Origin: Kiritimatiellales bacterium
GTDB taxonomy: Bacteria; Verrucomicrobiota; Kiritimatiellia; Kiritimatiellales; Pontiellaceae
Reading direction: 5' to 3'
Assembly: GCA_021734345.1 (NCBI GenBank)
Contig: JAIPJC010000021.1
Location: 1 to 35,361, forward strand
Length of the DNA: 35,361 nt
Shown here piece after piece: positions 1 to 8,904 of this stretch (position 1 is the stretch's first letter; every line of letters begins with the position of its first letter). Under the pieces are notes generated by a model that was not told where the DNA came from, ran no database searches, and saw nothing but the letters and a program-made list of their open reading frames with translations. A program made the translations under genes and the position numbers.

Positions 1-2210
1 TTCTCCATGACGAGCCAAGCGAGGCCGTCGGCAACGGCCTGCTCCTGCCCATCGGGCGCCAAGCCGCTATGCAGCGCCACGGCGGGTCCGGTCTGCGATC
101 CGAAATGGTGTTGCTGGGAATCATAGAACCGCGCGATGAACGCCTGCTTCACCACCGTGGCCTGCGCGGCGTAGCGCGCCGCGTCGGCGGACTTGCCCAG
201 CGCAGCGGCCATGCGGCGCATCGCTTCGAGCGACTGGTAGTAGAACGCGGTGGAGGTAAGCGCGACGGGCGTATCGATTTCCGAATTGCTGCCGGGCGGA
301 CACCAGTCGCCGTAGCCCTCTTCGATGATGCCGTCCTTGACGGCAAACTCGGCGAGGAAATCCATCCATCCGGCCATCATCGGCCAAGCCGTTTCGACCG
401 TTTCGAAATCGCCGAAATAGAGCCAGTTGAACCAAGGGACGAGCACGGTGGCCACGCCCCAGTCGGGACGCGCCTGCTGGCAAAGCCGCTTGCCGACGGC
501 AATGTTGCACGGTGCGCGCGGATCGCTCGGCAGGCCACCCTCCTTGCGCGGCGCGGCGGCACCCAGCACGGTCTCCATGTCGGCCGAAGACTTCCGCCAG
601 AACCGCATCAGGTCGAAATTATAGGAAGCGGCCTCGCCCACCGCATGCATGTCCCCCATCCATGCGCAGCGTTCGCGATGCGGGCAGTCGGTCAGAATGC
701 CCTGGAGGTTGTCCTCGATGGTCCACATCGAGACGTTGTAGAACGTGTTGATTCGCTCATCCGAACATTGGAAATGTCCGATGCGCTCGGCGGCCGTGCG
801 CACCAGCCAGCCCGTGAAGTCGGACAGCTGCGGCTTTTGACCCAGTCCGTCGATCTGCACATAGCGGAATCCGTGGTAGGTGAAGCGAGGCTCCCACTCC
901 TCCACGCCGCCGCCTTTGCAAACATAGATATCGGTTTGATCGCCCCCGGTTACATGGGTGCCGGTGGTTGCCGTATCGATTTCATTTCCGTCCGGCATTA
1001 GCACTTCGCCGAAGCGCATGTGGATCTGCCGACCGCTTTCGCCTTGTACCCGGATGCGAAGCCAACCGGTCATGTTCTGGCCCATATCGACAATCCATGT
1101 TCCGTTGGTGCCGGGAAGAATTCCGACCGGAACAACCGTCCTGATTTTCTTTATCGGCGGCACCATTTGCGCGATCAGCTTTTTCGTTGGCGCAGCCACG
1201 GTTGCGGCGGACTGCCAAGCCCGGTCGTCAAAGCCGGGGCGATTCCAACCGGGAATTTCAAGACGGGCGTCATAGGTTTCGCCGACGTAGACATTGTCGA
1301 ACACCACGGGTCCCATGGCGGCTTTCCAGTCCGGGCCGGTGGTGATCGTCTCCGTGGTGCCGTCGGTATATTCCACGGCCAGCAGACCGATGGCCACGGG
1401 CGGGCCGTAGACCAGCCCCGTTCCAAATGCAAAGTCCTGTCCAAAGAATCCGTTGCCCAGCATCAGCCCCACGGCGTTGCCACCGCTTTGCAATTGCCGC
1501 GTGATGTCGAAGCCCACGTAGCACACGCGCTTGTCATAGGTGGTCTGCACCGGATCCAGCACATGATCGCCGGTTTTCCCTCCGTTCACATACAGTTCGA
1601 AATAGCCCAGCCCGCACACATACGCCATGGCTTGCTTCACGGGCTTGCCGATCTGGAATTCCTTGCGAAGCACCGGCGACGGCAATGTTTTCCGATCCAC
1701 AGCAGCTCCGTTCTCTCGAACAAAAGGGCGGCGCATCAGCGCGGAGGTGCGCGTATCGTTTTTGATGCGGATCCACTGCGCAGTTCCCCAGTCGGTGGAA
1801 TCCAGCAATCCCATGCGCCAGCTGGCCGTCGACGACCATGGGCTCCACTCGCCTTTCTGATCCTTGATGCGGACTTTCCAGAAGACCGTTTGGCGGGAAT
1901 GGAGCGGACGACCCGCATAGGAAACGAAGACCGATTGGTCGGATTGCACTTCGCCGCTATCCCACAGATCTCCCTTGCCGTGCGCAAGCATGTCGGCACT
2001 GCTGCCGACCAGAATCTGGCAGGCGGTCTGACGGGCCCCGCACTGCTGATCCGCCAGCCGCCAGGATAACCGAGGAGCGGAACAGTCCAGACAGACAGGA
2101 TCAACCAGCATCTCGCTAGTCAGGCCATCCACCGCAGCCCCGGACGCGTAGCCAACCTGTCCGAAGCAGCCCAGCGCACATAACAACACAATGAAGGAAG
2201 GATGTTTCAT
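1..2210 (-). CDS. Alpha-L-rhamnosidase, GH78 (C-terminus cut by window edge)
   Basis: Hydrolyses terminal alpha-L-rhamnose from polysaccharides or oligosaccharides; exported. The reading frame is open from the ATG at 2210 to the window edge, giving 736 residues without a stop. Residues 1-23 form a signal peptide. The N-terminal beta-sandwich region shows family hallmarks such as PRLSWRL, LYVNGGKTGDHVLDP and DMGQNMTGW. The catalytic (alpha/alpha)6-barrel contains TDCPHRERCAWMGD at residues 507-520. Asp508, Glu513 and Asp520 have the same spacing as the Asp/Glu/Asp set known in Bacillus RhaB, where the Glu is the general acid. The second catalytic Glu should lie beyond the window. Further family motifs are PDWGVATVLVPW and FGSQTGPAVAL. 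The ATG at 2210 is the first after an in-frame stop; its ribosome-binding site is weak (AAGG about 14 nt upstream). It follows a terminator, so it may have its own promoter. Confidence 0.95.
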   Translation of the reverse strand, partial: MKHPSFIVLLCALGCFGQVGYASGAAVDGLTSEMLVDPVCLDCSAPRLSWRLADQQCGARQTACQILVGSSADMLAHGKGDLWDSGEVQSDQSVFVSYAGRPLHSRQTVFWKVRIKDQKGEWSPWSSTASWRMGLLDSTDWGTAQWIRIKNDTRTSALMRRPFVRENGAAVDRKTLPSPVLRKEFQIGKPVKQAMAYVCGLGYFELYVNGGKTGDHVLDPVQTTYDKRVCYVGFDITRQLQSGGNAVGLMLGNGFFGQDFAFGTGLVYGPPVAIGLLAVEYTDGTTETITTGPDWKAAMGPVVFDNVYVGETYDARLEIPGWNRPGFDDRAWQSAATVAAPTKKLIAQMVPPIKKIRTVVPVGILPGTNGTWIVDMGQNMTGWLRIRVQGESGRQIHMRFGEVLMPDGNEIDTATTGTHVTGGDQTDIYVCKGGGVEEWEPRFTYHGFRYVQIDGLGQKPQLSDFTGWLVRTAAERIGHFQCSDERINTFYNVSMWTIEDNLQGILTDCPHRERCAWMGDMHAVGEAASYNFDLMRFWRKSSADMETVLGAAAPRKEGGLPSDPRAPCNIAVGKRLCQQARPDWGVATVLVPWFNWLYFGDFETVETAWPMMAGWMDFLAEFAVKDGIIEEGYGDWCPPGSNSEIDTPVALTSTAFYYQSLEAMRRMAAALGKSADAARYAAQATVVKQAFIARFYDSQQHHFGSQTGPAVALHSGLAPDGQEQAVADGLAWLVME

Positions 2211-2293
2211 AAATTGGACTCAACCTTTTGTTTCGTTGCCCACATCGTGCCGATGCGCACTGTGGCAATCCATGTACTGAATGACAAACGGCA

Positions 2294-2304
2294 CGATAGT
2301 ATCG
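2294..2304. promoter_or_regulatory. Short perfect palindrome upstream of the rhamnosidase
   Basis: CGATA-G-TATCG is a perfect 11-bp palindrome about 85 bp upstream of the GH78 start codon and downstream of the preceding terminator. The position would suit an operator, but no clear promoter hexamers flank it. An arm of five bases is short enough to occur by chance. Confidence 0.2.
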
Positions 2305-2351
2305 AACAGGTTTCGTCCCGTCTATTTTCCCTCTGCCATATATTGGCGCAA

Positions 2352-2378
2352 AATCCCCCGCCCAAAGGACGGAGGATT
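2352..2378 (-). terminator. Hairpin terminator after the 2423-4201 gene
   Basis: On the minus strand a 12-bp stem (arms 2352-2363 and 2367-2378, loop TTT, two G-U wobbles) is followed by TTTT. It begins about 45 nt after the stop codon at 2423. It is a near copy of the hairpin at 4232-4254. Confidence 0.6.
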
Positions 2379-2422
2379 GCAATCCGACACCGCATCATAT
2401 CGTGTTCCGGCGGCGGTCGAGT

Positions 2423-4201
2423 TTACTCTGGACCGATGCCGAAGAATTCGGCGGGTTCGTCGGTCTGCACATAGATCAGCACATTCGTCCCCGAGGCCGT
2501 GGAGTAGGTCAGATTGCTGAATACAAACGGGCCGACGGCGTTGTCTGAATGCGGCGCATTGGTCCATGATCCAAATACCAGATTGGAGCGGCTTTTCAGA
2601 TAGCTCAGCGCCGGTGTCGGGGCATTGATCTCCAGTTTGAGCAGGCCGCCCGCAACAACCGCACTGCTGATAATCGTGGCCGGCTCGTTTACGCCATAGT
2701 TCAGCTCGTCGGAATAGATCCGGATATAGTCGACCTCGAAGTTGCTGTTGGAGCTCGCACCACCAATCGGATCCACCCGCAGTGCCCGCAGATCGTTGGT
2801 GCCAAAGCTGGAAATATCGTAGGTTGCCACGATCCAGTTGTCGGCCCCGGCTTCGATGGTGCAGAATGGGCCGGGCGTTATTCCGGCCAGATTGATGAAG
2901 CCCGGCGCGAAGCCTCCTAGAAGCGTGCCGCTAATATTAAAGGGCTGGGAAACGACACCCACTTCATCCGGATTGGCGTTGATCTGGCGCAAGCGCATTT
3001 CAAGCGTCCGCCACTTGCCTCCGCCGGCCGGGATGAACAACGCGCTGTTTGCAGCGCCTTGATTGTAGTAGAATTGGGGGTCGTTCCCGGCGATGTCGGC
3101 ACAGGTCAGCACACTTTCGCTGCCGTTGATGGCATTGGTGACCGTCAAACCCACGAGGTGGCTGTTGAGCGAATAAGTCGTAAACCCTTCGGTGTTGCCC
3201 GCGGTGTTGAACTCCCAGTTTTTCGTCAGCTTGAAGGGAATCGGCGTGCCGGTAAAGAGCAGCTGGTGGCTGTCGCCGCTTAACGAAAGTGCGCCATCCG
3301 CCATGTTGACGAGCGAAAGCGCATTCGTGAGTGCGGCGAATTCCGCCGGACTGAAGGTGTCCGTAACCAGATCGATCAGCACAAGGTTTTGTGCCGTCCC
3401 CACCGTCGTCAGGGAGCCATCGACCACCAAAGACTGTGTGCCGACAAATGATATCGAGTCAGCCGTAATGGTGGAAACACCGCCCGCACTGCCAAGCATA
3501 AAGGCCACTTCCGAGGTTTTGGACGCTTGCATTCCCCAATTGAAAACAGTGCCAATATCCAACATGCCGGCGGCTCCGATGATGTCCAGATATCCGTCGT
3601 AAAACCTCAGTTCATGGTTGATCACCATCGACCCCCCGGAAATTTCCAGCGTTCCCGGCGCATTCGGCCCCAATAAAACATTTCCGCTTCCAACCTCCAC
3701 CGATCCGCTCTTCACCTGCATAATGGAGGCGGGGTCGGGTACCTGACCCGCTGTTCCGCCGGCCACATTGATTTGAATCACTGGAGTTACGAGGGAACCC
3801 CCGTCAATGACCAGCGTGCCGCGGCCCTTGTTGAGAATACCCACCACCGTCTGGCCGCTGTTGGTCACCACGCCGCCCGCCACGATGGTGGCGCTGTTGG
3901 CGATGACACCTCCCGAGTTCGTGGTGGCGTTGCCGCGTCCAACCTGGAACTGGGCGTGCTCCGGCACCACCTGCGAGATCGTCATGTTCTTGTTGGCGAC
4001 GGTAAACAACGCATTGTCCGCTGCCGTCGGCCAGCTTGCGGCTCCACCCGCATCGCTCCAGTTGAGATCGTCGAACCACTCGTTCGGATCGACCCCACCG
4101 CCCTGATAGGTATAGTTCGCCGCGGATGCGGCCATGCATCCAAAACCAAGTGCAACAAACAGTACTGCGAATTTACCGTGATTCTTCATGCTTTTTTTCA
4201 T
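2423..4201 (-). CDS. Secreted beta-strand-repeat protein with carbohydrate-binding-like module
   Basis: No enzyme motif is visible; probably a surface or matrix protein of 592 residues. The ATG at 4201 was chosen because GGAGGG lies 5-8 nt upstream and it gives a clean signal peptide (residues 1-28, ending ASA-A). Starting further upstream at 4261 would translate through the palindrome at 4232-4254. Residues 30-320 are Gly/Thr/Val-rich strands resembling autotransporter-associated beta-strand repeats (for example TLVIDGG and TLEISGG). Residues about 329-500 form the module WEFNTAGNTEGF ... ALRVDPIGG ... FEVDYIRIYSD seen in several enzymes of this window. The last 80 residues carry the YLKSRSNLVFGSWTN type of C-terminal module. 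There is no PEP-CTERM tail. The gene ends at a terminator and lies downstream of the beta-strand trio. Confidence 0.85.
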   Translation of the reverse strand: MKKSMKNHGKFAVLFVALGFGCMAASAANYTYQGGGVDPNEWFDDLNWSDAGGAASWPTAADNALFTVANKNMTISQVVPEHAQFQVGRGNATTNSGGVIANSATIVAGGVVTNSGQTVVGILNKGRGTLVIDGGSLVTPVIQINVAGGTAGQVPDPASIMQVKSGSVEVGSGNVLLGPNAPGTLEISGGSMVINHELRFYDGYLDIIGAAGMLDIGTVFNWGMQASKTSEVAFMLGSAGGVSTITADSISFVGTQSLVVDGSLTTVGTAQNLVLIDLVTDTFSPAEFAALTNALSLVNMADGALSLSGDSHQLLFTGTPIPFKLTKNWEFNTAGNTEGFTTYSLNSHLVGLTVTNAINGSESVLTCADIAGNDPQFYYNQGAANSALFIPAGGGKWRTLEMRLRQINANPDEVGVVSQPFNISGTLLGGFAPGFINLAGITPGPFCTIEAGADNWIVATYDISSFGTNDLRALRVDPIGGASSNSNFEVDYIRIYSDELNYGVNEPATIISSAVVAGGLLKLEINAPTPALSYLKSRSNLVFGSWTNAPHSDNAVGPFVFSNLTYSTASGTNVLIYVQTDEPAEFFGIGPE

Positions 4202-4231
4202 CGTGTCCCTCCAGTTTCCTCTCATTTTACC

Positions 4232-4254
4232 TCCCCCGCCCAAAGGACGGGGGA
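4232..4254 (-). repeat. GC-rich palindrome, second copy, after the PEP-CTERM gene
   Basis: A stem of ten base pairs (4232-4241 with 4245-4254, loop AAA on the plus strand) lies about 27 nt after the stop of the 4281-6338 gene and in the leader of the next gene. It shares the core with the hairpin at 2352-2378. The T-run is on the plus-strand side (ATTTT at 4254-4258), so as a minus-strand terminator it would lack a U-tract. It may act as an intercistronic or bidirectional hairpin. Confidence 0.5.
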
Positions 4255-4280
4255 TTTTCAACCCATGCAGGGATCATCAA

Positions 4281-6338
4281 CTAGATCATCATGAACCGGC
4301 GGACAACGAGAACCATCACGCTGCACATCCCGATCAATCCCAAAGTCGCAGGTTCCGGAATGACCGTCAGATTGCCGCCCGTGAAATCAAGCGATTGGCC
4401 GCCACTCAAACCGGCGGCGGAATACGTTGCGCCGGCAAGGTCATACGAACCCCAGTTGTTGAACAGATCGGTCAACGCGATGGAGTAGCCATTGGTGACG
4501 CCGCCGCTAAAGCCGGTGAAGTCGAAAACCGTTTCACCATTCATCGTTAGCAAATCGACCCCGTTGCCCATCAGCACATCATACGCACTGTCGGTGATTT
4601 CCATGGTCGTGGTTGACCCGGCAGACAAAGTCAGCGCGCCGTCGAAGGTCAGCGTGCCGGGGCTATTGCCGGGGTTCAGAGCACCGGTCAGGACAAGGTC
4701 GCCGACCAGCAGGCCGGTGCCGCTGACGGCTCCGCCGTAGGTGTAGGATCCTCCGGTACGGGTGCTGACATCAAAGATGCCGCCATCCTGCACAACGAGC
4801 GTGGCGCTGTTGTCGATCGATCCGTCTCCAACCAGTTGCAGGCGGCCGAACTGGACATCGGTCTTTCCGTGATAGGTATTGGCGGCGGACAATTTGGTGA
4901 TCGAATTGTTGTAATACGTCGGTCCCCAGTGATTATCAACGGTGACATTGCCGATGATCCCTCCATCCTCTTTGATTACGCCGTTTATATTCAGCGTGTT
5001 GACGGCCGCAAGATTGTCAATATTGCCGCCGGCTTCCAGCGACAGGGTAGCGTTGTCCGTGAACATGATATCACCATTGGCGGTCACTGAACCGGCGTTG
5101 CCCGTGAGGCCCCCGGCAGCGGTCATGGCTATGCGGGAATTGGCCTGCACCGACATGGTGTTGCCGAACGAATAATCCAGATTGTCGGCGGCCAAGATGA
5201 ATCCGCGGAAATTCGATCCGTTCAGCGTAATGTTTCCGGAGCCAAACAGGTTGCCGTTCCTAAACTGGTTTACTCCGACATTCATAATGATGTCGCCAGT
5301 GAATCCGGATGAGTCCAGCGTATTGTTCAAAACCGTTGTTCCGCCGGATGTAAACAATGTGCCGTTTCCAGACAGCGTTCCGCCCAGATATGATACTGCG
5401 GCGCCGCTGTTCGCGAGTTCCAGCTGAGCGGTGGAGCCGATAGTGACATTCCCGTTCCATTGCGCTGCACCGGTGCTGTTCAGCAACTTCAAATTGCCCT
5501 GCGCTTCGATATCCGACGTGCGCGTAGTCGCAGCTGTAGTAATCTGCTTCACGTCCGCTCCGGCGGCGGCAATGAGCTTGTTGTTATTCAGCGTCAAGCC
5601 TGCCATGTCCAGCGAGGCCCCGTTGGTCAGCACAATATTGCCCGACTTGCCGATCGAATTGTTGGCCGTCAGGCTGGCCGCAACATTGTCCAGCGTGGTT
5701 CCGCCGGTCCAAGTGGATGCCGCGGTAGATCCCGCGCCAAACGCAACCTGGTTCATCGCCGAGCCTTTATAAACCAGACCCACGGTATTTTCGATCCAGT
5801 CATTGTTGATCTTCAGGATGCCGGCTCCGTTATGGTTAAACGTAATCACGTTGCCGGCATTGCTTGAGACCCATCTGCCGGCTTTCAGTATCACGTTGTT
5901 GTCCACATCCGCCGCAATATCAAAACCGGTTTGAACAACGATCTTGTTGCCTGCGGCCCCCGCAAAATTAAACCCGAGATCATATTTAATACCGGTGGTG
6001 GTATTTGAAAGGTTGTTGATGCCCGATGCCAGATAGATCGTGTCGGCATAGAGCCTCAGCTCCGTCGCGGAAGTATTCACCAAGTCGCCTATTGTCTGAT
6101 TATACGAAAAGTTTTGGAATCCCGGGCCGCCAATCAGCCAGTCCTGAGGTGCCGCGCCGTTGTTCGGCAAACCGCCCGACCAATTGCTGGCGGTCTGCAA
6201 AGTCCTCGTTAGCCCGACATAATTATTGGTCGTAGACGCTGCCGCCGCGATACCCGCCATACCCATCGCCAACGCCATCACCATTCGTGGCAACCCCGTT
6301 AACCCAAAACCCAGCCGGGCCAGTTTTAATGTTCTCAT
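4281..6338 (-). CDS. PEP-CTERM protein with autotransporter-type beta-strand repeats
   Basis: Exported structural protein of 685 residues, predicted to be sorted by an exosortase. Residues 1-33 are a signal peptide ending AAAA. Repeated strands such as TWTGGTTLDN, GNITLNGS and LVVQDGGIFDVSTRTGG are typical of autotransporter-associated beta-strand repeats and imply a long beta-solenoid. The tail from residue 659 is VIPEPATLGLIG, a hydrophobic stretch, then RR: the canonical PEP-CTERM signal. No beta-barrel domain is present, so it is not a classical autotransporter. The start has AAGGAGAGG 5 nt upstream. Residues 1 to about 500 are highly similar to the next gene upstream (6446-8839), including the leader, but the C-termini differ completely. 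No exosortase is in the window. Confidence 0.92.
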   Translation of the reverse strand: MRTLKLARLGFGLTGLPRMVMALAMGMAGIAAAASTTNNYVGLTRTLQTASNWSGGLPNNGAAPQDWLIGGPGFQNFSYNQTIGDLVNTSATELRLYADTIYLASGINNLSNTTTGIKYDLGFNFAGAAGNKIVVQTGFDIAADVDNNVILKAGRWVSSNAGNVITFNHNGAGILKINNDWIENTVGLVYKGSAMNQVAFGAGSTAASTWTGGTTLDNVAASLTANNSIGKSGNIVLTNGASLDMAGLTLNNNKLIAAAGADVKQITTAATTRTSDIEAQGNLKLLNSTGAAQWNGNVTIGSTAQLELANSGAAVSYLGGTLSGNGTLFTSGGTTVLNNTLDSSGFTGDIIMNVGVNQFRNGNLFGSGNITLNGSNFRGFILAADNLDYSFGNTMSVQANSRIAMTAAGGLTGNAGSVTANGDIMFTDNATLSLEAGGNIDNLAAVNTLNINGVIKEDGGIIGNVTVDNHWGPTYYNNSITKLSAANTYHGKTDVQFGRLQLVGDGSIDNSATLVVQDGGIFDVSTRTGGSYTYGGAVSGTGLLVGDLVLTGALNPGNSPGTLTFDGALTLSAGSTTTMEITDSAYDVLMGNGVDLLTMNGETVFDFTGFSGGVTNGYSIALTDLFNNWGSYDLAGATYSAAGLSGGQSLDFTGGNLTVIPEPATLGLIGMCSVMVLVVRRFMMI

Positions 6339-6385
6339 TTTTTCCTCTCCTTATGTTCCGTCGACTGCGTAGTCAGCGGAACCGG
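4829..6385. repeat. Long direct repeat A, copy 1 (with 7342-8887)
   Basis: About 1.55 kb covering the first two thirds of the PEP-CTERM gene plus its leader matches 7342-8887 at roughly 85 percent by eye. Examples are the segments around 5101-5200 and 7611-7710 and the two leaders. It marks a tandem duplication. Confidence 0.85.
6356..6381 (-). promoter_or_regulatory. Leader hairpin upstream of PEP-CTERM gene
   Basis: On the minus strand the arms TTCCGCTGACT and AGTCGACGGAA enclose a 4-nt loop; 9 of 11 positions pair. It sits directly upstream of the ribosome-binding site. The paralogue has a related but weaker copy at 8858-8883. A role in translation or mRNA stability is possible but unproven. 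Confidence 0.3.
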
Positions 6386-6401
6386 TTTTTATTCTTCATT
6401 A

Positions 6402-6434
6402 TAAAAACCAGCCTCGGGCGTATCCCAAGGCTGG
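6402..6434 (-). terminator. Rho-independent terminator after the 6446-8839 gene
   Basis: On the minus strand an 11-bp stem (arms 6424-6434 and 6408-6418, one wobble, 5-nt loop) is followed directly by TTTTTAT. It begins about 12 nt after the stop codon. This is a textbook intrinsic terminator. Confidence 0.85.
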
Positions 6435-6445
6435 CGCAAAACTTC

Positions 6446-7355
6446 CTACAAATTTTCGATAATTAGTCGAATGAACTTCTGGGCCGCGACGGTGGTGGTG
6501 ACATTCGTGACGAAGTCAAGCGCCCCACCGGTGACATTGGTTCCCCAGACGATGTATCCCGTGTTGGTCCATGGGATGTTGACCAGGTCGGTGGTCAAGT
6601 TCAGCGAGTAGGCCAAGCCGCTGTTTACGTCGGAGAGCTGTGGATAGATGTAGCCGAAATAGTTGGTTCCGCCGACATTCACCGAGCCAAAGGTCGGGGA
6701 CGTTCCGGTATCGGTTCCATTGGTCGGATTGCCGTTCAGCCCATATTCATACAGGTTGCTCAGTCCGTCTCCATCCGGGTCGGCGGTTGCCAGCGCATCG
6801 GCACCGGTCAGATTGTAGCCGGCCACCCACGAGTCGAACGGAGAACTGGAAACCACCGTGACCGTTCCATCAACCAGCAGGTTGGAGGTGTCGATGGTCT
6901 GGCCACTCAATCCGGTGACGACCACGTTGTTGCCGCCCGCCCCATTCAGGCTGGCCCAGTTTTCCAGCACGGTGATAACCGTTCCGTTCGTTACCGCCTC
7001 GGCCGGAGCCCAGTTGATGAAGCTGAAATTCAAGGTGTAGCCCGGATCAAGCGTAAAGGCATCCCCGCCATCGTTCGCCAGCACGTCGTTGGTTCCGTTG
7101 TAGCCGTACACCTCGATCGCCAGGGTTCCGGACCCGGTCAGGCTAAGATCGTCGTTGAAGGTCAAGGTTCCCGTGCCCGCGCCGGGCTGGATCAGACCCG
7201 TCAGGGTCATATCGCCGTCAATCTGTCCCTTGCCCCGGAAGATATTGGCGAAGGTGTATGCGCCACCTGTCCGGGTGGAAACATCCAAGACGCCGCCGGC
7301 CTGCACTTCCAGGATCGAGGATGAGTCGATCGAGGCGTCGCCCACCAATTGCAGG
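6446..7355. repeat. Direct repeat B, copy 1 (with 8950-9862)
   Basis: The 3' third of this gene matches 8950-9862 at over 90 percent by eye, with a one-codon length difference. The offset is 2504 bp at the stop codon and 2507 bp at 7335. It ends where direct repeat A begins. Confidence 0.88.
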
Positions 7356-8839
7356 CGGCCAAACTGGACGAGGGTCGTGCCGCTATAGGTGTTGGTCGCG
7401 AAGAACTTTGTGATCGAGTTCGTGTAGTAGGCCGTCAACCAGTGGTTGTCGACCGTGACGTTTCCACCAGCGGAACTCTCCGAGATCACGCCGTTGATGT
7501 TCAACGTGTTGACCGCCGCAAAGTTGTCCGCATTGCCGCCGGCTTCCATCGTCAGCGTGGCATTGGTCGCGAAAACGATATCCCCATCAAATGTCACCGA
7601 GCCGTCGTTGCCCGCGAGACCGCCGGCAGCGGTCATGGCCATGCGGGAACTGGCCAGCACCGATATGTTGTTGGTAACCGAATAATCCAGATTGTCGACC
7701 GCCGTGATAAACCCGCGGAAATTCGGTCCGTTCAGCGTAATGCTTCCCGGGCCAAACTGGTTGTCGTTCTTGAACTGGACCACGCCGGCATCCATGATGA
7801 TGTCGCCGGCGAATCCCGACGAGTCCAGCGCGGTATTAATAACGATTGTTCCCTTGTCCGGCGTGCGCAACGTTCCCGCACCGGCAAGCGTTCCGCTTAG
7901 CGAAGTAACAATGCCATTGACCGCATTGTCGACTTCCAGCTCGGTGCCGGAATCGACGGTCACGGTTCCGGTCCACGTTGCCGTACCCGTGGTGTTGTAC
8001 AAACGCATGTTGCCCTGCGCCTCGATGGCCGATGAGCGCGAGACCCCCGAGACGGAAATCTGCTTCACATCCGTTCCGGCGGCGGCAATGAGCGTGTTGT
8101 TATTCAGTATATAGGTTGCCATGTTCAGCGAGGCCCCGTTGGTCAGCACAACACTACCGTTCTTGCCGATCGAATTATTGGCCGTCAGGCTGGCCGCCAC
8201 ATTGTCCAGCGTGGTTCCGCCGGTCCAGGTGGATGCCGCGGTAGATGCCAAGCCAAACGCAACCTGATTCATGGCCGAACCTTTATAAACCAGACCCACG
8301 GCATTTTCGATCCAGTCATTGCTGCTCTTCAGGATGCCGGATCCATTGTGGTTAAACGTAATCACGTCGCTGGCATTGGTTGAAACCCATCTGCCGGCTT
8401 TCAGTATCACGTTGTTGGTTACATCTGCCGCAATATCAAAGCCGGTTTTAACAACGATTTTGTTGCCTGCAGCAGCCCCAAAATTAAAGCCGAGATCATA
8501 CATAATACCGGAGGTGGTATTTGAGAGGTTGTTGACGCCGGAGGCCAGATAGATCGTATCGACATAGAGTCTCAGATCCGTCGCGGAGGTATTCACCAAG
8601 TCGGCTGTCGTCTGGTTATACGCATAGTTTTGGAATCCCGGGCCGCCGATCAGCCAGTCCTTGATGACTGCGGCATTGTTTGGCAGACCGCCCGACCAAT
8701 TGCCGGCGGTCTGCAGTGTCCTCGTTAACCCGACATACTCATTGGTCGCTGCCGCCGCGATACCCGCCATACCCATAGCCAACGTTATCACCAACCGTGA
8801 CAACCCAAAGCCCAACAGGGCCGGTTTTAATGTTTTCAT
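6446..8839 (-). CDS. Mosaic beta-strand-repeat surface protein
   Basis: Exported structural protein of 797 residues. The ATG at 8839 was chosen over 8872 because AAGGAGAAGG lies 5 nt upstream and it aligns with the start of the neighbouring paralogue. The signal peptide covers residues 1-30. Residues 1 to about 500 follow the PEP-CTERM paralogue (4281-6338) almost line by line, with beta-strand repeats such as TWTGGTTLDN. The last 300 residues match the other paralogue (8950-11184) nearly exactly and have no PEP-CTERM tail. That end holds a calcium-binding type DPDGDGLSNLYEYGL segment near residue 687 and a module ending KFIRLIIENL. The gene therefore appears to be a recombinant of its two neighbours. 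Terminators lie on both sides. Confidence 0.9.
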   Translation of the reverse strand: MKTLKPALLGFGLSRLVITLAMGMAGIAAAATNEYVGLTRTLQTAGNWSGGLPNNAAVIKDWLIGGPGFQNYAYNQTTADLVNTSATDLRLYVDTIYLASGVNNLSNTTSGIMYDLGFNFGAAAGNKIVVKTGFDIAADVTNNVILKAGRWVSTNASDVITFNHNGSGILKSSNDWIENAVGLVYKGSAMNQVAFGLASTAASTWTGGTTLDNVAASLTANNSIGKNGSVVLTNGASLNMATYILNNNTLIAAAGTDVKQISVSGVSRSSAIEAQGNMRLYNTTGTATWTGTVTVDSGTELEVDNAVNGIVTSLSGTLAGAGTLRTPDKGTIVINTALDSSGFAGDIIMDAGVVQFKNDNQFGPGSITLNGPNFRGFITAVDNLDYSVTNNISVLASSRMAMTAAGGLAGNDGSVTFDGDIVFATNATLTMEAGGNADNFAAVNTLNINGVISESSAGGNVTVDNHWLTAYYTNSITKFFATNTYSGTTLVQFGRLQLVGDASIDSSSILEVQAGGVLDVSTRTGGAYTFANIFRGKGQIDGDMTLTGLIQPGAGTGTLTFNDDLSLTGSGTLAIEVYGYNGTNDVLANDGGDAFTLDPGYTLNFSFINWAPAEAVTNGTVITVLENWASLNGAGGNNVVVTGLSGQTIDTSNLLVDGTVTVVSSSPFDSWVAGYNLTGADALATADPDGDGLSNLYEYGLNGNPTNGTDTGTSPTFGSVNVGGTNYFGYIYPQLSDVNSGLAYSLNLTTDLVNIPWTNTGYIVWGTNVTGGALDFVTNVTTTVAAQKFIRLIIENL

Positions 8840-8887
8840 TTTTTCCTTCTCCTTATATTCCGTCGACTTCATGTCCAGCGGAACTGG
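7342..8887. repeat. Long direct repeat A, copy 2 (with 4829-6385)
   Basis: Second copy of the N-terminal-coding segment plus leader shared with the PEP-CTERM gene. It meets repeat B at about 7342-7355, which places the mosaic junction. Confidence 0.85.
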
Positions 8888-8904
8888 TTTGCATTCCTCG
8901 TTAC

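Noticed and set aside
69-1001. Plus-strand ORF of 310 codons
   Set aside because: It is antisense to the GH78 catalytic domain, which reads through without a stop and carries the family motifs.
4202-4261. N-terminal extension of the 2423-4201 gene (start at 4261)
   Set aside because: The extra 20 residues would be encoded by the palindrome and the ribosome-binding site; the start at 4201 gives a proper signal peptide.
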